Position numbers and translations under genes: made by a program. The notes below the pieces were generated by a model that had not been told where the DNA came from, searched no databases, and saw only the letters and a program-made list of their open reading frames with translations. A stretch of 64,000 nt of DNA. It comes from an uncultured Oscillospiraceae bacterium. Lineage in GTDB: Bacteria; Bacillota; Clostridia; Oscillospirales; Oscillospiraceae. Below, one piece after another: positions 19,038 to 27,275 of the stretch (positions are counted from its first letter, which is position 1; the number at the start of each line of letters is the position of its first letter). The stretch spans positions 62,001-126,000 of the forward strand of contig CAKTMF010000003.1 in assembly GCA_934573855.1 (NCBI GenBank), read 5' to 3'.

Positions 19038-19415
19038 ATGGAAAACAATCCTATCGGCGAACTTATGAACAACACTATGGAGAGTGTGAGAAACATTCTC
19101 AAGGTCGACACCGTTGTCGGCGATCCCATTTATACTCCCGACGGGATCACGCTCGTCCCCATCTCCAAGGTCAGCGTCGGCTTCGGCGGCGGCGGAGTTG
19201 AGTTCAACGGCAAGAAGGCCGGCGACAGGCCCTACGGCGGCGGCAATGCCACCGCGGTCAAGATCGATCCTATCGGCTTCCTCGTCATAAAGGAAGGCAC
19301 CGTCAGAATGATCAACGTCACTCCTCCCGCAAGCACCACCGTCGACCGTCTTATCGACCTTGTTCCCCAGGTAATGGACAGAGTTGACAACTTTATCGAA
19401 AAGCAGAAGAAGTAA
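19038..19415 (+). CDS. ytfJ: GerW family sporulation protein (YtfJ)
   Basis: This 125-residue protein has the conserved core of the family: a DGITLVPISKVSVGFGGGG segment, a glycine-rich GDRPYGGGNA stretch and IDPIGFLVIKEG. GerW/YtfJ is a forespore protein needed for normal spore germination in Bacillus. AAAGGATCG precedes the ATG. It directly follows the DUF2953 gene, as ytfI and ytfJ do in Bacillus, and is followed by a long hairpin overlapping the next gene's start. Confidence 0.93.
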   Translation: MENNPIGELMNNTMESVRNILKVDTVVGDPIYTPDGITLVPISKVSVGFGGGGVEFNGKKAGDRPYGGGNATAVKIDPIGFLVIKEGTVRMINVTPPASTTVDRLIDLVPQVMDRVDNFIEKQKK

Positions 19416-19435
19416 TAAAAAACAACATTACTGCC

Positions 19436-19479
19436 AATAATAAGCACTACCCATATCATCAAGGGTGGTGCTTATTATT
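19436..19479 (+). promoter_or_regulatory. Long hairpin overlapping the carboxypeptidase start
   Basis: A 17-bp inverted repeat (19436-19452 with 19463-19479, one G-T wobble) surrounds a 10-nt loop. The right arm contains the GTG start region and the only Shine-Dalgarno-like sequence of the next gene. There is no T run after it, so a terminator is unlikely in this direction. It could block ribosome access. Confidence 0.5.
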
Positions 19480-20523
19480 AAGAAACTTACGGCTTTTGTC
19501 CTTGCTGCGTCTTTATTGACGGCCTTTTGTCCGTCGGCGGAGGCAAAGGACGCCCCGGCCGTCAGCGCGGAGTGCGCAATAGTCATGCACGACGGCGGGG
19601 AGATCGTATATGAAAAAAACGCCGATAAAAGGGCGCTCATAGCCAGCACGACGAAGCTGATGACGGCCATCGTCGCCATTGAAAACTGCGTGCTTGACGA
19701 CGAGGTGGAGATCGGTGCTGAGAGCGTCGGGGTCGAGGGTTCGTCAATGTACCTCAAAGCCGGGCAGAAGATAACGGTCGAGAAGCTCCTTCTCGGACTG
19801 CTGCTGGTCTCCGGCAATGACGCGGCCACAGCACTCGCGCTTCACACCGCGGGCAGCATTGAGGCGTTTGCCGGAATGATGAACGAAAAGGCCGCGGAGC
19901 TTGGTATGGACGGCTCACATTTTGTCAATCCCCACGGCCTCAACGCCGAGGGGCATTACTCCACCGCGCGGGATATGGCGCGGCTCATGCTCTATTGCAT
20001 GGAAAACGCGACCTTTTCCGGTATGATCTCGCGCCGCAGCTTTGCCGTGGACGATATGGTATACCTAAACCATAATAAGCTCCTGTATGCTCTCCCGGGC
20101 TGTCTCGGGGGAAAGACCGGATACACCATGGCGGCGGGACGCTGTCTCGTAAGCTGTGCCGAACGCGGGGGGACCCGATTCGTGTGCGTCACGCTTTCGG
20201 CTCCGGATGACTGGAACGATCATAAGGCTCTTTACGAATGGGCTTTTTCGGAGTATAGTGACAGAGATGTGACCGATATAGCCTCGTTTTATGTGACCGT
20301 GGCGGGCGGTTCGGAGGAGAGCGTCCGCGCCGTACCCGAGGAAAGGCTCACGGTGTTTGTGCGCCGCGACGCGGAGCTTACCGTTACGGCGCTGCTGCCG
20401 CGCTTTGTTATCGCGCCGGTCATCAGGGGCGAGCGCGCGGGTACGGCGCAGGTCTACTGCGGCAGCGAGCTATGCGCTCAGTCCCGGTTAATATATGAAA
20501 GCGACGTCGGTGCGGAAAAATAA
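19465..20523 (+). CDS. dacF: D-alanyl-D-alanine carboxypeptidase (PBP5/DacF type)
   Basis: This 352-residue secreted protein trims the terminal D-Ala of peptidoglycan peptides. It has a signal peptide ending at about AEA (residue 27), then SxxK (STTK), SGN and KTG (GGKTGYT) motifs in order, and the PBP5-type C-terminal domain with mainly beta sequence. The start is uncertain. GTG at 19465 gives a workable signal peptide, but the ribosome site (AAGGGTGGTG) overlaps it, and ATT at 19477 would give the canonical KKLTAF start. The assignment to DacF rather than DacB is tentative and rests on the position near gerW and scpAB. Confidence 0.9.
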   Translation: MVLIIKKLTAFVLAASLLTAFCPSAEAKDAPAVSAECAIVMHDGGEIVYEKNADKRALIASTTKLMTAIVAIENCVLDDEVEIGAESVGVEGSSMYLKAGQKITVEKLLLGLLLVSGNDAATALALHTAGSIEAFAGMMNEKAAELGMDGSHFVNPHGLNAEGHYSTARDMARLMLYCMENATFSGMISRRSFAVDDMVYLNHNKLLYALPGCLGGKTGYTMAAGRCLVSCAERGGTRFVCVTLSAPDDWNDHKALYEWAFSEYSDRDVTDIASFYVTVAGGSEESVRAVPEERLTVFVRRDAELTVTALLPRFVIAPVIRGERAGTAQVYCGSELCAQSRLIYESDVGAEK

Positions 20524-20549
20524 ACCCGGCCGGCGGGAAATGAAAGCTG

Positions 20550-21257
20550 ATGGAAGAAAGACTGCAAAAGATAATTTCGGCCTCGGGGCTGATGTCACGG
20601 CGCAAGGCTGAAGAATATATCTCCGCCGGCCGCGTCACGTTGAACGGCCGCACGGCCCGGCTCGGCGATAAGGCCGACATGGATAACGACACTATCCTCG
20701 TGGACGGCAGGGAGCTGCCGTCCTCCGGGGAGAAAATATACATAATGCTCAATAAGCCAAAGGGCTACGTCACGACGCTCAGCGACGAAAAAGGGCGCAA
20801 GAACGTGTGTGAGCTTGTCAGCGCCGGGGCGAGAGTGTACCCCGTGGGACGGCTCGACATGTATTCGGAGGGGCTTCTTATCCTCACCAATGACGGCGAA
20901 TTTACGAATATTCTCATGCACCCGTCGCACGAGGTGGTAAAGACCTACCGCACCTACGTTTCCGGCGAGGATATCGGCTACGCGGCAGAGCTGCTGCGCT
21001 GCCCTATGGAGCTTGACGGATATGTACTCAGCCCGGCTGAGGTCAATATCGTCGACTACTTCGGTACCCATGCCGTCCTTGATATCAGTATACACGAGGG
21101 ACGGAACCGCCAGGTCAGACGGATGTGCGAGCTTGTCGGGCTGAGAGTGACAAAGCTCGTGCGTATAAGCGAGGGCGGCCTCGAGCTGGGAGATCTGAAG
21201 CCTGGCGCGTGGCGCTGCCTCACCCGTGAGGAGATAGATATGCTCAGAGGTGTGTGA
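20550..21257 (+). CDS. rluB: Pseudouridine synthase of the RluB/RsuA family
   Basis: This 235-residue enzyme isomerises uridine to pseudouridine in rRNA. The N-terminal S4 RNA-binding domain (about 1-60) has SRRKAEEYISAGRVTLNG. The catalytic aspartate is in VGRLDMYSEGLLILTNDGE, and a later EGRNRQVRRMCE is typical of the RsuA/RluB/E/F group. The gene overlaps the next one as TGATG. RluB in 23S rRNA is the likely target, but a close relative cannot be excluded. Confidence 0.94.
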   Translation: MEERLQKIISASGLMSRRKAEEYISAGRVTLNGRTARLGDKADMDNDTILVDGRELPSSGEKIYIMLNKPKGYVTTLSDEKGRKNVCELVSAGARVYPVGRLDMYSEGLLILTNDGEFTNILMHPSHEVVKTYRTYVSGEDIGYAAELLRCPMELDGYVLSPAEVNIVDYFGTHAVLDISIHEGRNRQVRRMCELVGLRVTKLVRISEGGLELGDLKPGAWRCLTREEIDMLRGV

Positions 21258-22006
21258 TGGGAAATTTTCTCACCGAACTCGGCAATCTGGAGTCTTTTTC
21301 AAAACGCCAGAAAAAGGTCGCCGAATACATATGCGAAAATTTTGATACGGCGGCGTTCATGACGGCGGAGCGTCTCGCCGAGGCCGCCGACGTGAGCGAA
21401 TCAACGGTGATACGCTTCGCCTCGGAGCTTGGGTTCGAGAGCTTTTCCGGACTTCGCCACGCATTGCAGAGCGTGCTGCGCAGAAGGATAGTGGACCGGG
21501 AGCTTGACAGGGAGACCGCAGAAGCCTCCGTACTCCAGAAAACGCTTGCAAGGACCCGGCAGTCGTTTTCAGAGACAGTTAACGCCGAGTTCGAATCGGC
21601 CTTTGACGAGCTGTGCTGCAAGGTGCTTGCCGCGGACAACGTATATATTACCGGCCGGGGAAAGACCTACGCGCTGGCAATGTATGCGGCGTCATCTCTG
21701 CAGGAGCTTCGCACGGGGGTCATGCCTCTCCATACTGCCGACGCGGCGTGGGCCGTGAGAAGGCTCGGCCTGGACGATCTTTTGATAGATTTGCGCGTGG
21801 ACGAGGGTGAGGAAGAGTGTTTTTCATCAGCTCGGGAGCGCGGGGCGAGAGTTGAACAGCTCATTATCGGCGAGTTCTCCGCAGGCGTTCACGCGAATGA
21901 AACACGCCTTCGCCTCGGCGGCGCGCCGGCCGCGGTAATGCTTATAGACGCGCTTTGCTCAAGACTTGTTGAAATCACAGACAGCGGAGAGAAAAATGAT
22001 ACCTGA
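21257..22006 (+). CDS. MurR/RpiR family transcriptional regulator
   Basis: This 249-residue protein has an N-terminal RpiR helix-turn-helix (about 1-75) with TAERLAEAADVSESTVIRFASELGF-type sequence. A C-terminal SIS-like sugar-phosphate domain follows, with ADNVYITGRGKTYALAMYAASSL. The latter half looks degenerate compared with family members, with an Asp/Glu-rich stretch where the second half of SIS normally lies. Ligand and targets are unknown. It overlaps rluB by one base and the next gene by 11. Confidence 0.85.
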   Translation: MGNFLTELGNLESFSKRQKKVAEYICENFDTAAFMTAERLAEAADVSESTVIRFASELGFESFSGLRHALQSVLRRRIVDRELDRETAEASVLQKTLARTRQSFSETVNAEFESAFDELCCKVLAADNVYITGRGKTYALAMYAASSLQELRTGVMPLHTADAAWAVRRLGLDDLLIDLRVDEGEEECFSSARERGARVEQLIIGEFSAGVHANETRLRLGGAPAAVMLIDALCSRLVEITDSGEKNDT

Positions 22007-23240
22007 TCGAACCGAACTTGTAGTCATCGGCGGCGGCGCGGCGGGAATGATGTGCGCGTACAATGCGGCTCAGCGGGGGATGAGTGTTGTGCTTGTCGAC
22101 CCGAACAGGCAGCTTGGACGCAAGGTGCGCATTACCGGCAAGGGCCGCTGCAACGTTACAAATAATTGCGATATCAAGGAATTTATGCGGAATATCCCTG
22201 GCGACGGCCGGTTTCTGTACAGTGCGCTGAACAGATTTTCGCCGGCCGACACCATCGCGTTTTTTGAATCGCACGGTCTGCCGCTGAAAACCGAGCGTGG
22301 GAACAGAGTCTTTCCCGTCTCTGACAACGCGAACGACGTTGCCGGACTGATGGCCCGTCTGTGTGAGCGCAGCGGCGTCACGCTCTTCCGCTCGACAGCA
22401 AAGAAAATACTCACCGAGGGCGGGGCCGTCTCCGCCGTCGTCACGGAAGAGGGGACGATAGCCTGCCGCGCGGCTGCCGTGTGTACGGGAGGGCTTTCTT
22501 ATCCTCTCACCGGCTCCAACGGCGCAGGGTATCGCTTCGCGCGCGAGCTGGGGCATACGGTGACGGAGACCCGCCCATCGCTCGTTCCGCTTGAGAGCGA
22601 GGATGACTGCTGCGCCCAAATGCAGGGCTTTTCGCTGAAAAATGTCACGCTCTCCGCCTATGAGGACGAGCGCCTCATCTATAAGGAGCTTGGCGAAATG
22701 CTCTTTACCCACTTCGGCGTATCCGGCCCGCTCGTTCTGTCGGCAAGCTCGCACATGCGCAATTTCGGCAGAGCGAAGTACCGGCTCGAAATAGACCTCA
22801 AGCCCGCGCTCGACGAGAAAAAGCTCGACGCCCGTATTCTCCGGGATTTTGAGAAATACTCGAATAAGGAGTTCAAGAACGCTCTTGCCGACCTTGCCGG
22901 TCACACCATGATACCGGTTCTGGTCCGGCTCTCCGGCATACCGGAGGATACAAAGGCGAATTCCATCACCCGCGAGCAGCGTATGCGGCTCCTGCGGCTC
23001 TTCAAGGCGTTTCCGGTATCCGTCTCCGGCACGCGCCCGATCGACGAGGCAATAGTTACCGCCGGGGGAGTCAGCACAAAGGAGATCGACCCGCGCACCA
23101 TGGGTTCAAAGCTGGTGCAGGGCTTATATTTTGCCGGGGAGGTCCTTGACCTCGACGGCTATACAGGCGGCTTTAACCTGCAGATCGCCTGGTCTACCGG
23201 CTTCGTGGCAGGAAATTCAGTGTTAAAGGAAGAATATTGA
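21996..23240 (+). CDS. BaiN/HI0933-like flavoprotein (NAD(P)/FAD-dependent oxidoreductase)
   Basis: This 414-residue protein has an N-terminal Rossmann FAD motif, VVIGGGAAGMMCAYNAAQRG, and the family hallmark GRKVRITGKGRCNVTNN. The C-terminal TAGGVSTKEIDPRTM and LYFAGEVLDLDGYTGGFNL bind FAD. The substrate of most family members is unknown. The ATG at 21996 is preceded by GGAGAG; an upstream in-frame start would lie inside the regulator gene. It overlaps cmk by one base. Confidence 0.92.
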   Translation: MIPDRTELVVIGGGAAGMMCAYNAAQRGMSVVLVDPNRQLGRKVRITGKGRCNVTNNCDIKEFMRNIPGDGRFLYSALNRFSPADTIAFFESHGLPLKTERGNRVFPVSDNANDVAGLMARLCERSGVTLFRSTAKKILTEGGAVSAVVTEEGTIACRAAAVCTGGLSYPLTGSNGAGYRFARELGHTVTETRPSLVPLESEDDCCAQMQGFSLKNVTLSAYEDERLIYKELGEMLFTHFGVSGPLVLSASSHMRNFGRAKYRLEIDLKPALDEKKLDARILRDFEKYSNKEFKNALADLAGHTMIPVLVRLSGIPEDTKANSITREQRMRLLRLFKAFPVSVSGTRPIDEAIVTAGGVSTKEIDPRTMGSKLVQGLYFAGEVLDLDGYTGGFNLQIAWSTGFVAGNSVLKEEY

Positions 23241-23935
23241 TGAACGGACATTATTCCATAGCGGTCGACGGCCCGTCCGGCGCGGGAAAGAGCAGCCTTG
23301 CAAAAAGAGTGTCGAAGGCCTTTGGCTTTATCTATGTCGATACGGGCGCTATCTATCGCACGGTCGGGCTTGAGGCCGCGAGGCGCGGCATAGACCGGCG
23401 AAGCGAGAGCGCCGTTTCGGCCATGCTCCCGGAGCTTCACATTGAGATGAAGTATAACGAGGCGGGGGAGCAGCGCATGTATCTCAACGGTGAGGACGTT
23501 TCCGAGGCTATCCGCATGCCGGAGATATCCATTGCGGCATCGGACGTTTCCGCGCTGCCCGCCGTCCGTGCGTTTCTTCTCGACATGCAGAGAAGGATGG
23601 CGAGGGAGAACGACGTCATCATGGACGGGCGCGATATCGGCACCGTCGTGCTGCCGGACGCAGAGCTGAAAATATATCTGACCGCCTCCGCCGAGGCAAG
23701 AGCGCAGCGCCGTATGCTCGAACTCAGGGGCAAGGGCGTCGAGAGCAGCTTTGAGGATGTGCTGAGAGACATCGTCTACCGCGACGAGCAGGACACCAAT
23801 CGCGCCGTCGCCCCGCTGAGAAGAGCCGACGATGCGGTATTGATGGACACCAGCGACATAGACTTTGAGCAGAGCTTTGGACTCATGTGCAGCATTATAA
23901 AGGAACATCTGGGGATCGAGGTCATACACGCATAA
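23240..23935 (+). CDS. cmk: Cytidylate kinase
   Basis: Cmk phosphorylates CMP and dCMP for nucleic acid synthesis. The protein is 231 residues long, with a P-loop GPSGAGKSS, the substrate-binding DTGAIYRTVG, the MDGRDIGTVVLPDA motif and a DEQDTNRAVAPL lid region. The ATG overlaps the previous stop (TGATG). In related Clostridia plsC often lies between cmk and ispH; here ispH follows directly, with its ATG overlapping the cmk stop. Confidence 0.96.
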   Translation: MNGHYSIAVDGPSGAGKSSLAKRVSKAFGFIYVDTGAIYRTVGLEAARRGIDRRSESAVSAMLPELHIEMKYNEAGEQRMYLNGEDVSEAIRMPEISIAASDVSALPAVRAFLLDMQRRMARENDVIMDGRDIGTVVLPDAELKIYLTASAEARAQRRMLELRGKGVESSFEDVLRDIVYRDEQDTNRAVAPLRRADDAVLMDTSDIDFEQSFGLMCSIIKEHLGIEVIHA

Positions 23936-25986
23936 TGAAGGAGATTCTTGTCGCGGAGAGCGCGGGCTTCTGCTTTGGCGTGCAGAGATCGGTGGAGCTT
24001 GCCGAGAGACTTTTGGAGCGCTTCGGACGCTGTGCGAGCCTCGGAGAGCTTGTACATAACGCGGATGTTGTCCGCCGCCTGAGCGAGAAGGGAATGCGTG
24101 TAATTTTCTCACCGGATGAGGCCGGGGAGGGAGAGCATGTGCTGATTCGGGCGCATGGCGTCGCTCAAAGCGTCGAGCAGCGGCTTTCCGAGCGTGGGGC
24201 AGATATAACTGATGCGACCTGCCCGCGGGTCAAGGCCATCCATAAGATAGTCGCCCGTGACAGCGCCGAGGGGAGATTTATAATCATCATCGGCATGCGC
24301 GCGCACCCCGAGGTGGAGGCCATTCGAGGCCGCTGCAGTGAATGTGGCGTGTTTGAAAATGCTTCCGAGCTTGAGGATTGGCTCGATAAAAATCCCGCTA
24401 TATGGACAAAACCGATAACAATGGTCGTTCAGACCACCCAGACTCACAATAATTTTACCGAATGTTGCAATATCCTAAAAAAAAGATGTACAAATACAAA
24501 AATATCTGATACAATATGCCTTGCTACGTTCACGCGTCAGGATGAGGCGGCAAGGCTCTCGGCCTGCTGCGGCGCGATGGTGGTCATAGGCGGAAGGCAC
24601 AGTGCAAACAGCATTCATCTCGCGCAGATATGCAGGGAAAACTGTGCTGACGTCCAGTTTATCGAGCGAGCCGATGAGCTGGACACGGACAGGCTCAAAG
24701 CCGCTGACCGGGTCGGCCTCACAGCGGGGGCATCCACTCCGGCGTGGATAATTAAGGAGGTAAGAAACAAAATGAGCGACGAGATCAAAATTGAAGAATC
24801 CGCAGTTGAGAAGGAAATGTCCTTTGACGAAATGTTGGAGGAGACTCTCAAACCTATATATAATGGAGATAAGGTAACCGGTACTGTTGTTGCGATTACT
24901 GGCACTGAAGTCAGCCTTGACCTCGGCACCAAGTATTCCGGGTTCATCCCCACCACCGAGTTCACCGAGGACGGCGGCAAGGTCGAAGACGCTGTCAAGG
25001 TCGGCGACACCATCGAAGCCGTTGTCGTCAGAGTCAACGATGTCGAAGGCACCGCGCAGCTTTCCAAGAAGCGCCTTGACTCCGCAAAGATCTGGAACGA
25101 CGTTGAAGCCGCTGTCGAAGACGGCACCGTCATGGAAGGCGTCGTCACCGAAGAGAACAAGGGCGGCGTTGTCGTCAACATCAAGGGCGTCCGCGTGTTC
25201 GTTCCCGCTTCCCAGACTGATCTGCCCAGAGAGGCAGAGCTGGGTCAGCTCCTCAAGAAGGCCGTCAAGCTCAAGATCACCGAGGTCAACAAGGCCCGCA
25301 AGAGAGTCGTCGGCTCCATCCGCAAGGTCGCACAGGCTGAGCGCCGTGAGCGCACCGAGAAGATCTGGAACGAGATCGAGGTCGGCAAGAAGTACATGGG
25401 CGTTGTCAAGTCCCTGACCAGCTACGGCGCATTTGTAGATATCGGCGGCATCGACGGCATGGTCCACGTATCCGAACTCAGCTGGGGCCGTGTCCATCAG
25501 CCCTCCGAGATTCTCGCAGTCGGCGATGAGGTCGAGGTCTATGTCATCAACTTTGACAAGGACAAGCGCAAGATCTCCCTTGGCTACAAGGATCCCAACG
25601 GCAACCCCTGGACCCAGTTCACCAGCAAGTACGCCGTCGGCGATGTTGCTTCCGTCACCATCGTGAAGCTCATGCCCTTCGGCGCATTCGCAGAGGTCCT
25701 GCCCGGTGTTGATGGCCTTATCCACATTTCCCAGATCGCCAACCGCCGTATCGGCAAGCCCGAGGATGTTCTTTCCGTCGGCGACGTGGTCGAGGCGAAG
25801 ATCACCGCCATTGATGAAGAGAAGCACAAGATCTCTCTCTCCATCCGCGCACTGGCCGAGCCTGCACCCGCAGCTCCCGTCGAAGAGGACGAGGATGAGG
25901 GCGCACAGGAAGACGCGCTGGTCTACGAGGTCTCCGCGAACGGAGAGGCGACCGGTATCGCTCCCGCGACTGACGTCGAGGAATAA
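23935..25986 (+). CDS. ispH-rpsA: IspH-S1 fusion: HMBPP reductase / ribosomal protein S1
   Basis: This 683-residue fusion combines two proteins. Residues 1 to about 279 are 4-hydroxy-3-methylbut-2-enyl diphosphate reductase, the last step of the MEP isoprenoid pathway; three cysteines for the 4Fe-4S cluster are present (GFCFGV, DATCPRV, DTICLAT). Residues 280 onward contain four S1 RNA-binding repeats (about 298-375, 385-455, 470-545, 555-635) and an acidic tail. The S1 part has its own ATG at 24772, with AAGGAGG 12 nt before it and in the same frame, so a 404-residue S1 could be made separately. Codon bias becomes much stronger after that point. The fusion is known in Clostridia; the internal start is my inference. 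Confidence 0.95.
   Translation: MKEILVAESAGFCFGVQRSVELAERLLERFGRCASLGELVHNADVVRRLSEKGMRVIFSPDEAGEGEHVLIRAHGVAQSVEQRLSERGADITDATCPRVKAIHKIVARDSAEGRFIIIIGMRAHPEVEAIRGRCSECGVFENASELEDWLDKNPAIWTKPITMVVQTTQTHNNFTECCNILKKRCTNTKISDTICLATFTRQDEAARLSACCGAMVVIGGRHSANSIHLAQICRENCADVQFIERADELDTDRLKAADRVGLTAGASTPAWIIKEVRNKMSDEIKIEESAVEKEMSFDEMLEETLKPIYNGDKVTGTVVAITGTEVSLDLGTKYSGFIPTTEFTEDGGKVEDAVKVGDTIEAVVVRVNDVEGTAQLSKKRLDSAKIWNDVEAAVEDGTVMEGVVTEENKGGVVVNIKGVRVFVPASQTDLPREAELGQLLKKAVKLKITEVNKARKRVVGSIRKVAQAERRERTEKIWNEIEVGKKYMGVVKSLTSYGAFVDIGGIDGMVHVSELSWGRVHQPSEILAVGDEVEVYVINFDKDKRKISLGYKDPNGNPWTQFTSKYAVGDVASVTIVKLMPFGAFAEVLPGVDGLIHISQIANRRIGKPEDVLSVGDVVEAKITAIDEEKHKISLSIRALAEPAPAAPVEEDEDEGAQEDALVYEVSANGEATGIAPATDVEE
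24487..24515 (+). promoter_or_regulatory. Promoter-like patch inside ispH, upstream of the S1 part
   Basis: TGTACA and TACAAT are separated by 17 bp in an unusually AT-rich stretch (about 24470-24525) of an otherwise GC-rich gene. It lies 257 bp before the internal ATG of the S1 part. Confidence 0.35.
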
Positions 25987-26000
25987 TTCCGTTATACTCA

Positions 26001-26038
26001 ATGCTCCCGCCGTAAAAGATACGGCGGGAGCATTTTTA
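26001..26038 (+). terminator. Rho-independent terminator of ispH-rpsA
   Basis: A perfect 13-bp stem, ATGCTCCCGCCGT pairing with ACGGCGGGAGCAT around AAAAGAT, is followed by TTTTT. Confidence 0.92.
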
Positions 26039-26042
26039 TGTT

Positions 26043-26077
26043 AAAAAAGTAAGGGACGCCGGTCGACCGGCGCCCTT
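26043..26077 (-). terminator. Terminator of the convergent gene at 26090-26488
   Basis: Read on the minus strand, AAGGG-CGCCGG and CCGGCG-(T)-CCCTT pair around TCGA with one bulge, and ACTTTTTT follows. Confidence 0.75.
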
Positions 26078-26089
26078 GTAATAATATGG

Positions 26090-26488
26090 TCAGCAGAATC
26101 TTGCCGGCCTTTTTCCGTCGGCGGGCGGCACATAGCCCTTCTTCGTTTCGGGGCTGACGCGTATAAGCTCGTCAAGTGCGCGGTACGCCGGCGCCTCGTC
26201 GTTGAAAATGAGGTTTGCAAACTCCTTTTCCCCGTGAACGAGGATGAGCCGGTAGTAATAGTATGCGGGGCTGTCGTCCGGATGGCACTCGCTCACACGG
26301 ATGAACGCGCGCTCGATATACTCATAGGGTACAAAGTATTTCTTCCCAAGATCGCGATAGTACATGCCGAGCTTCCCGTAACGGACGCGGCCGATAGGCT
26401 CGGCGGCGTTGTAGTCGTCAATATGTTCGTCGTCGCTTATTTTTGATTTGTCCACACAGCGGAACTTCAGTCTGCCAAGACCGAACAT
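26090..26488 (-). CDS. Conserved-looking hypothetical protein
   Basis: I do not recognise this 132-residue protein. It has no signal peptide or membrane span. The middle is rich in Tyr and aromatic residues (VPYEYIERAFIRV, YYYYRLIL), and the C-terminal part (EKEFANLIFNDEAPAYRALDELI) reads like a helix closing a small alpha/beta or PH-like domain; that is a guess from pattern only. The ATG at 26488 is chosen because AAAGGG stands 8 nt before it. It is downstream of the PAP2 gene, 24 bp away on the same strand, so they are probably co-transcribed, and it ends in its own terminator. Confidence 0.65.
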   Translation of the reverse strand: MFGLGRLKFRCVDKSKISDDEHIDDYNAAEPIGRVRYGKLGMYYRDLGKKYFVPYEYIERAFIRVSECHPDDSPAYYYYRLILVHGEKEFANLIFNDEAPAYRALDELIRVSPETKKGYVPPADGKRPARFC

Positions 26489-26512
26489 GGACCTCACCCT
26501 TTCAGAAAACGT

Positions 26513-27148
26513 TTACGCTTTTTCGTGCTTCCCCTTGTTCATTCTCAGAAGATCGGTCTCATAGCAGACCTCGGGCAGCTTCGAGGCGATAAGCGCTCCG
26601 AGCGAACCGGCGATGACTCCGACGATAAGCCCGACGAGAACGTCGCTGGGGTAATGGACAACAAGGTAGATACGGGACACCGCGACGAGCAGCGCCGCGA
26701 CAAAGGCAAGCCAGCTGTATCGCTTGTCACAGCGGAAGAATATAGCCGTGGCGGCGGCAAAGGCAGCGGTCGTGTGGCCGGAGGGAAAGCTGTTGTCGCT
26801 CTCGGTGTGCTGCTTCACAAGGAGCCAGAACTGATAATATACGCTCGTTTCATCGGCGTAGGGTCTCGGCCGGGCGATGAGGAGCTTGAGACAGCAGTTC
26901 GTCAGCAGCGCACCTATCGTGATACCCAGCAGCACCGCAAGGCCGAAGCGGCGCGTGCGCTTGAAAAAGGCGAGCAGGAGCGCGATGATGATTATTACCA
27001 CCGGGTCGCAAAGAAGTGAAAAAAATTCGAGAAACGGGGTGAAAAATCCACCGGCAAGCTCGTAAAGCTTATGTATCGCGGACGTAATGCCTAAGTCAAA
27101 GCCGGCAAAGGTCGTATTCAGCCACAGAGCGGCTGCGGAAACGTTCAT
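26513..27148 (-). CDS. PAP2 family phosphatase, membrane-bound
   Basis: This 211-residue protein has about five to six membrane spans and all three parts of the PAP2 acid-phosphatase signature: KLLIARPRP, then PSGHTT, then SRIYLVVHYPSDV. Members dephosphorylate lipid phosphates such as undecaprenyl pyrophosphate or phosphatidate; which one applies here is not shown by sequence. The ATG at 27148 is chosen because AGAGGAG precedes it; the longer open frame upstream is untypical. A role in recycling undecaprenyl carrier lipid would fit the cell-wall genes in this window, but is inference. Confidence 0.9.
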   Translation of the reverse strand: MNVSAAALWLNTTFAGFDLGITSAIHKLYELAGGFFTPFLEFFSLLCDPVVIIIIALLLAFFKRTRRFGLAVLLGITIGALLTNCCLKLLIARPRPYADETSVYYQFWLLVKQHTESDNSFPSGHTTAAFAAATAIFFRCDKRYSWLAFVAALLVAVSRIYLVVHYPSDVLVGLIVGVIAGSLGALIASKLPEVCYETDLLRMNKGKHEKA

Positions 27149-27275
27149 TTGTTTTTCTCCTCTCACTTGGTATACGGATATTCTATCATATTTTCTCTGT
27201 ACAAGTCTACCTTTATTTGCATAAATGCCCAGAATAAGCACATACTACCAACAGACTTTACTGGGAGGTAAGAAT

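Noticed and set aside
24475..26001. 508-codon minus-strand frame opposite rpsA
   Set aside because: Low-complexity Asp/Leu-rich sequence produced by biased codons of the S1 gene; no ribosome site.
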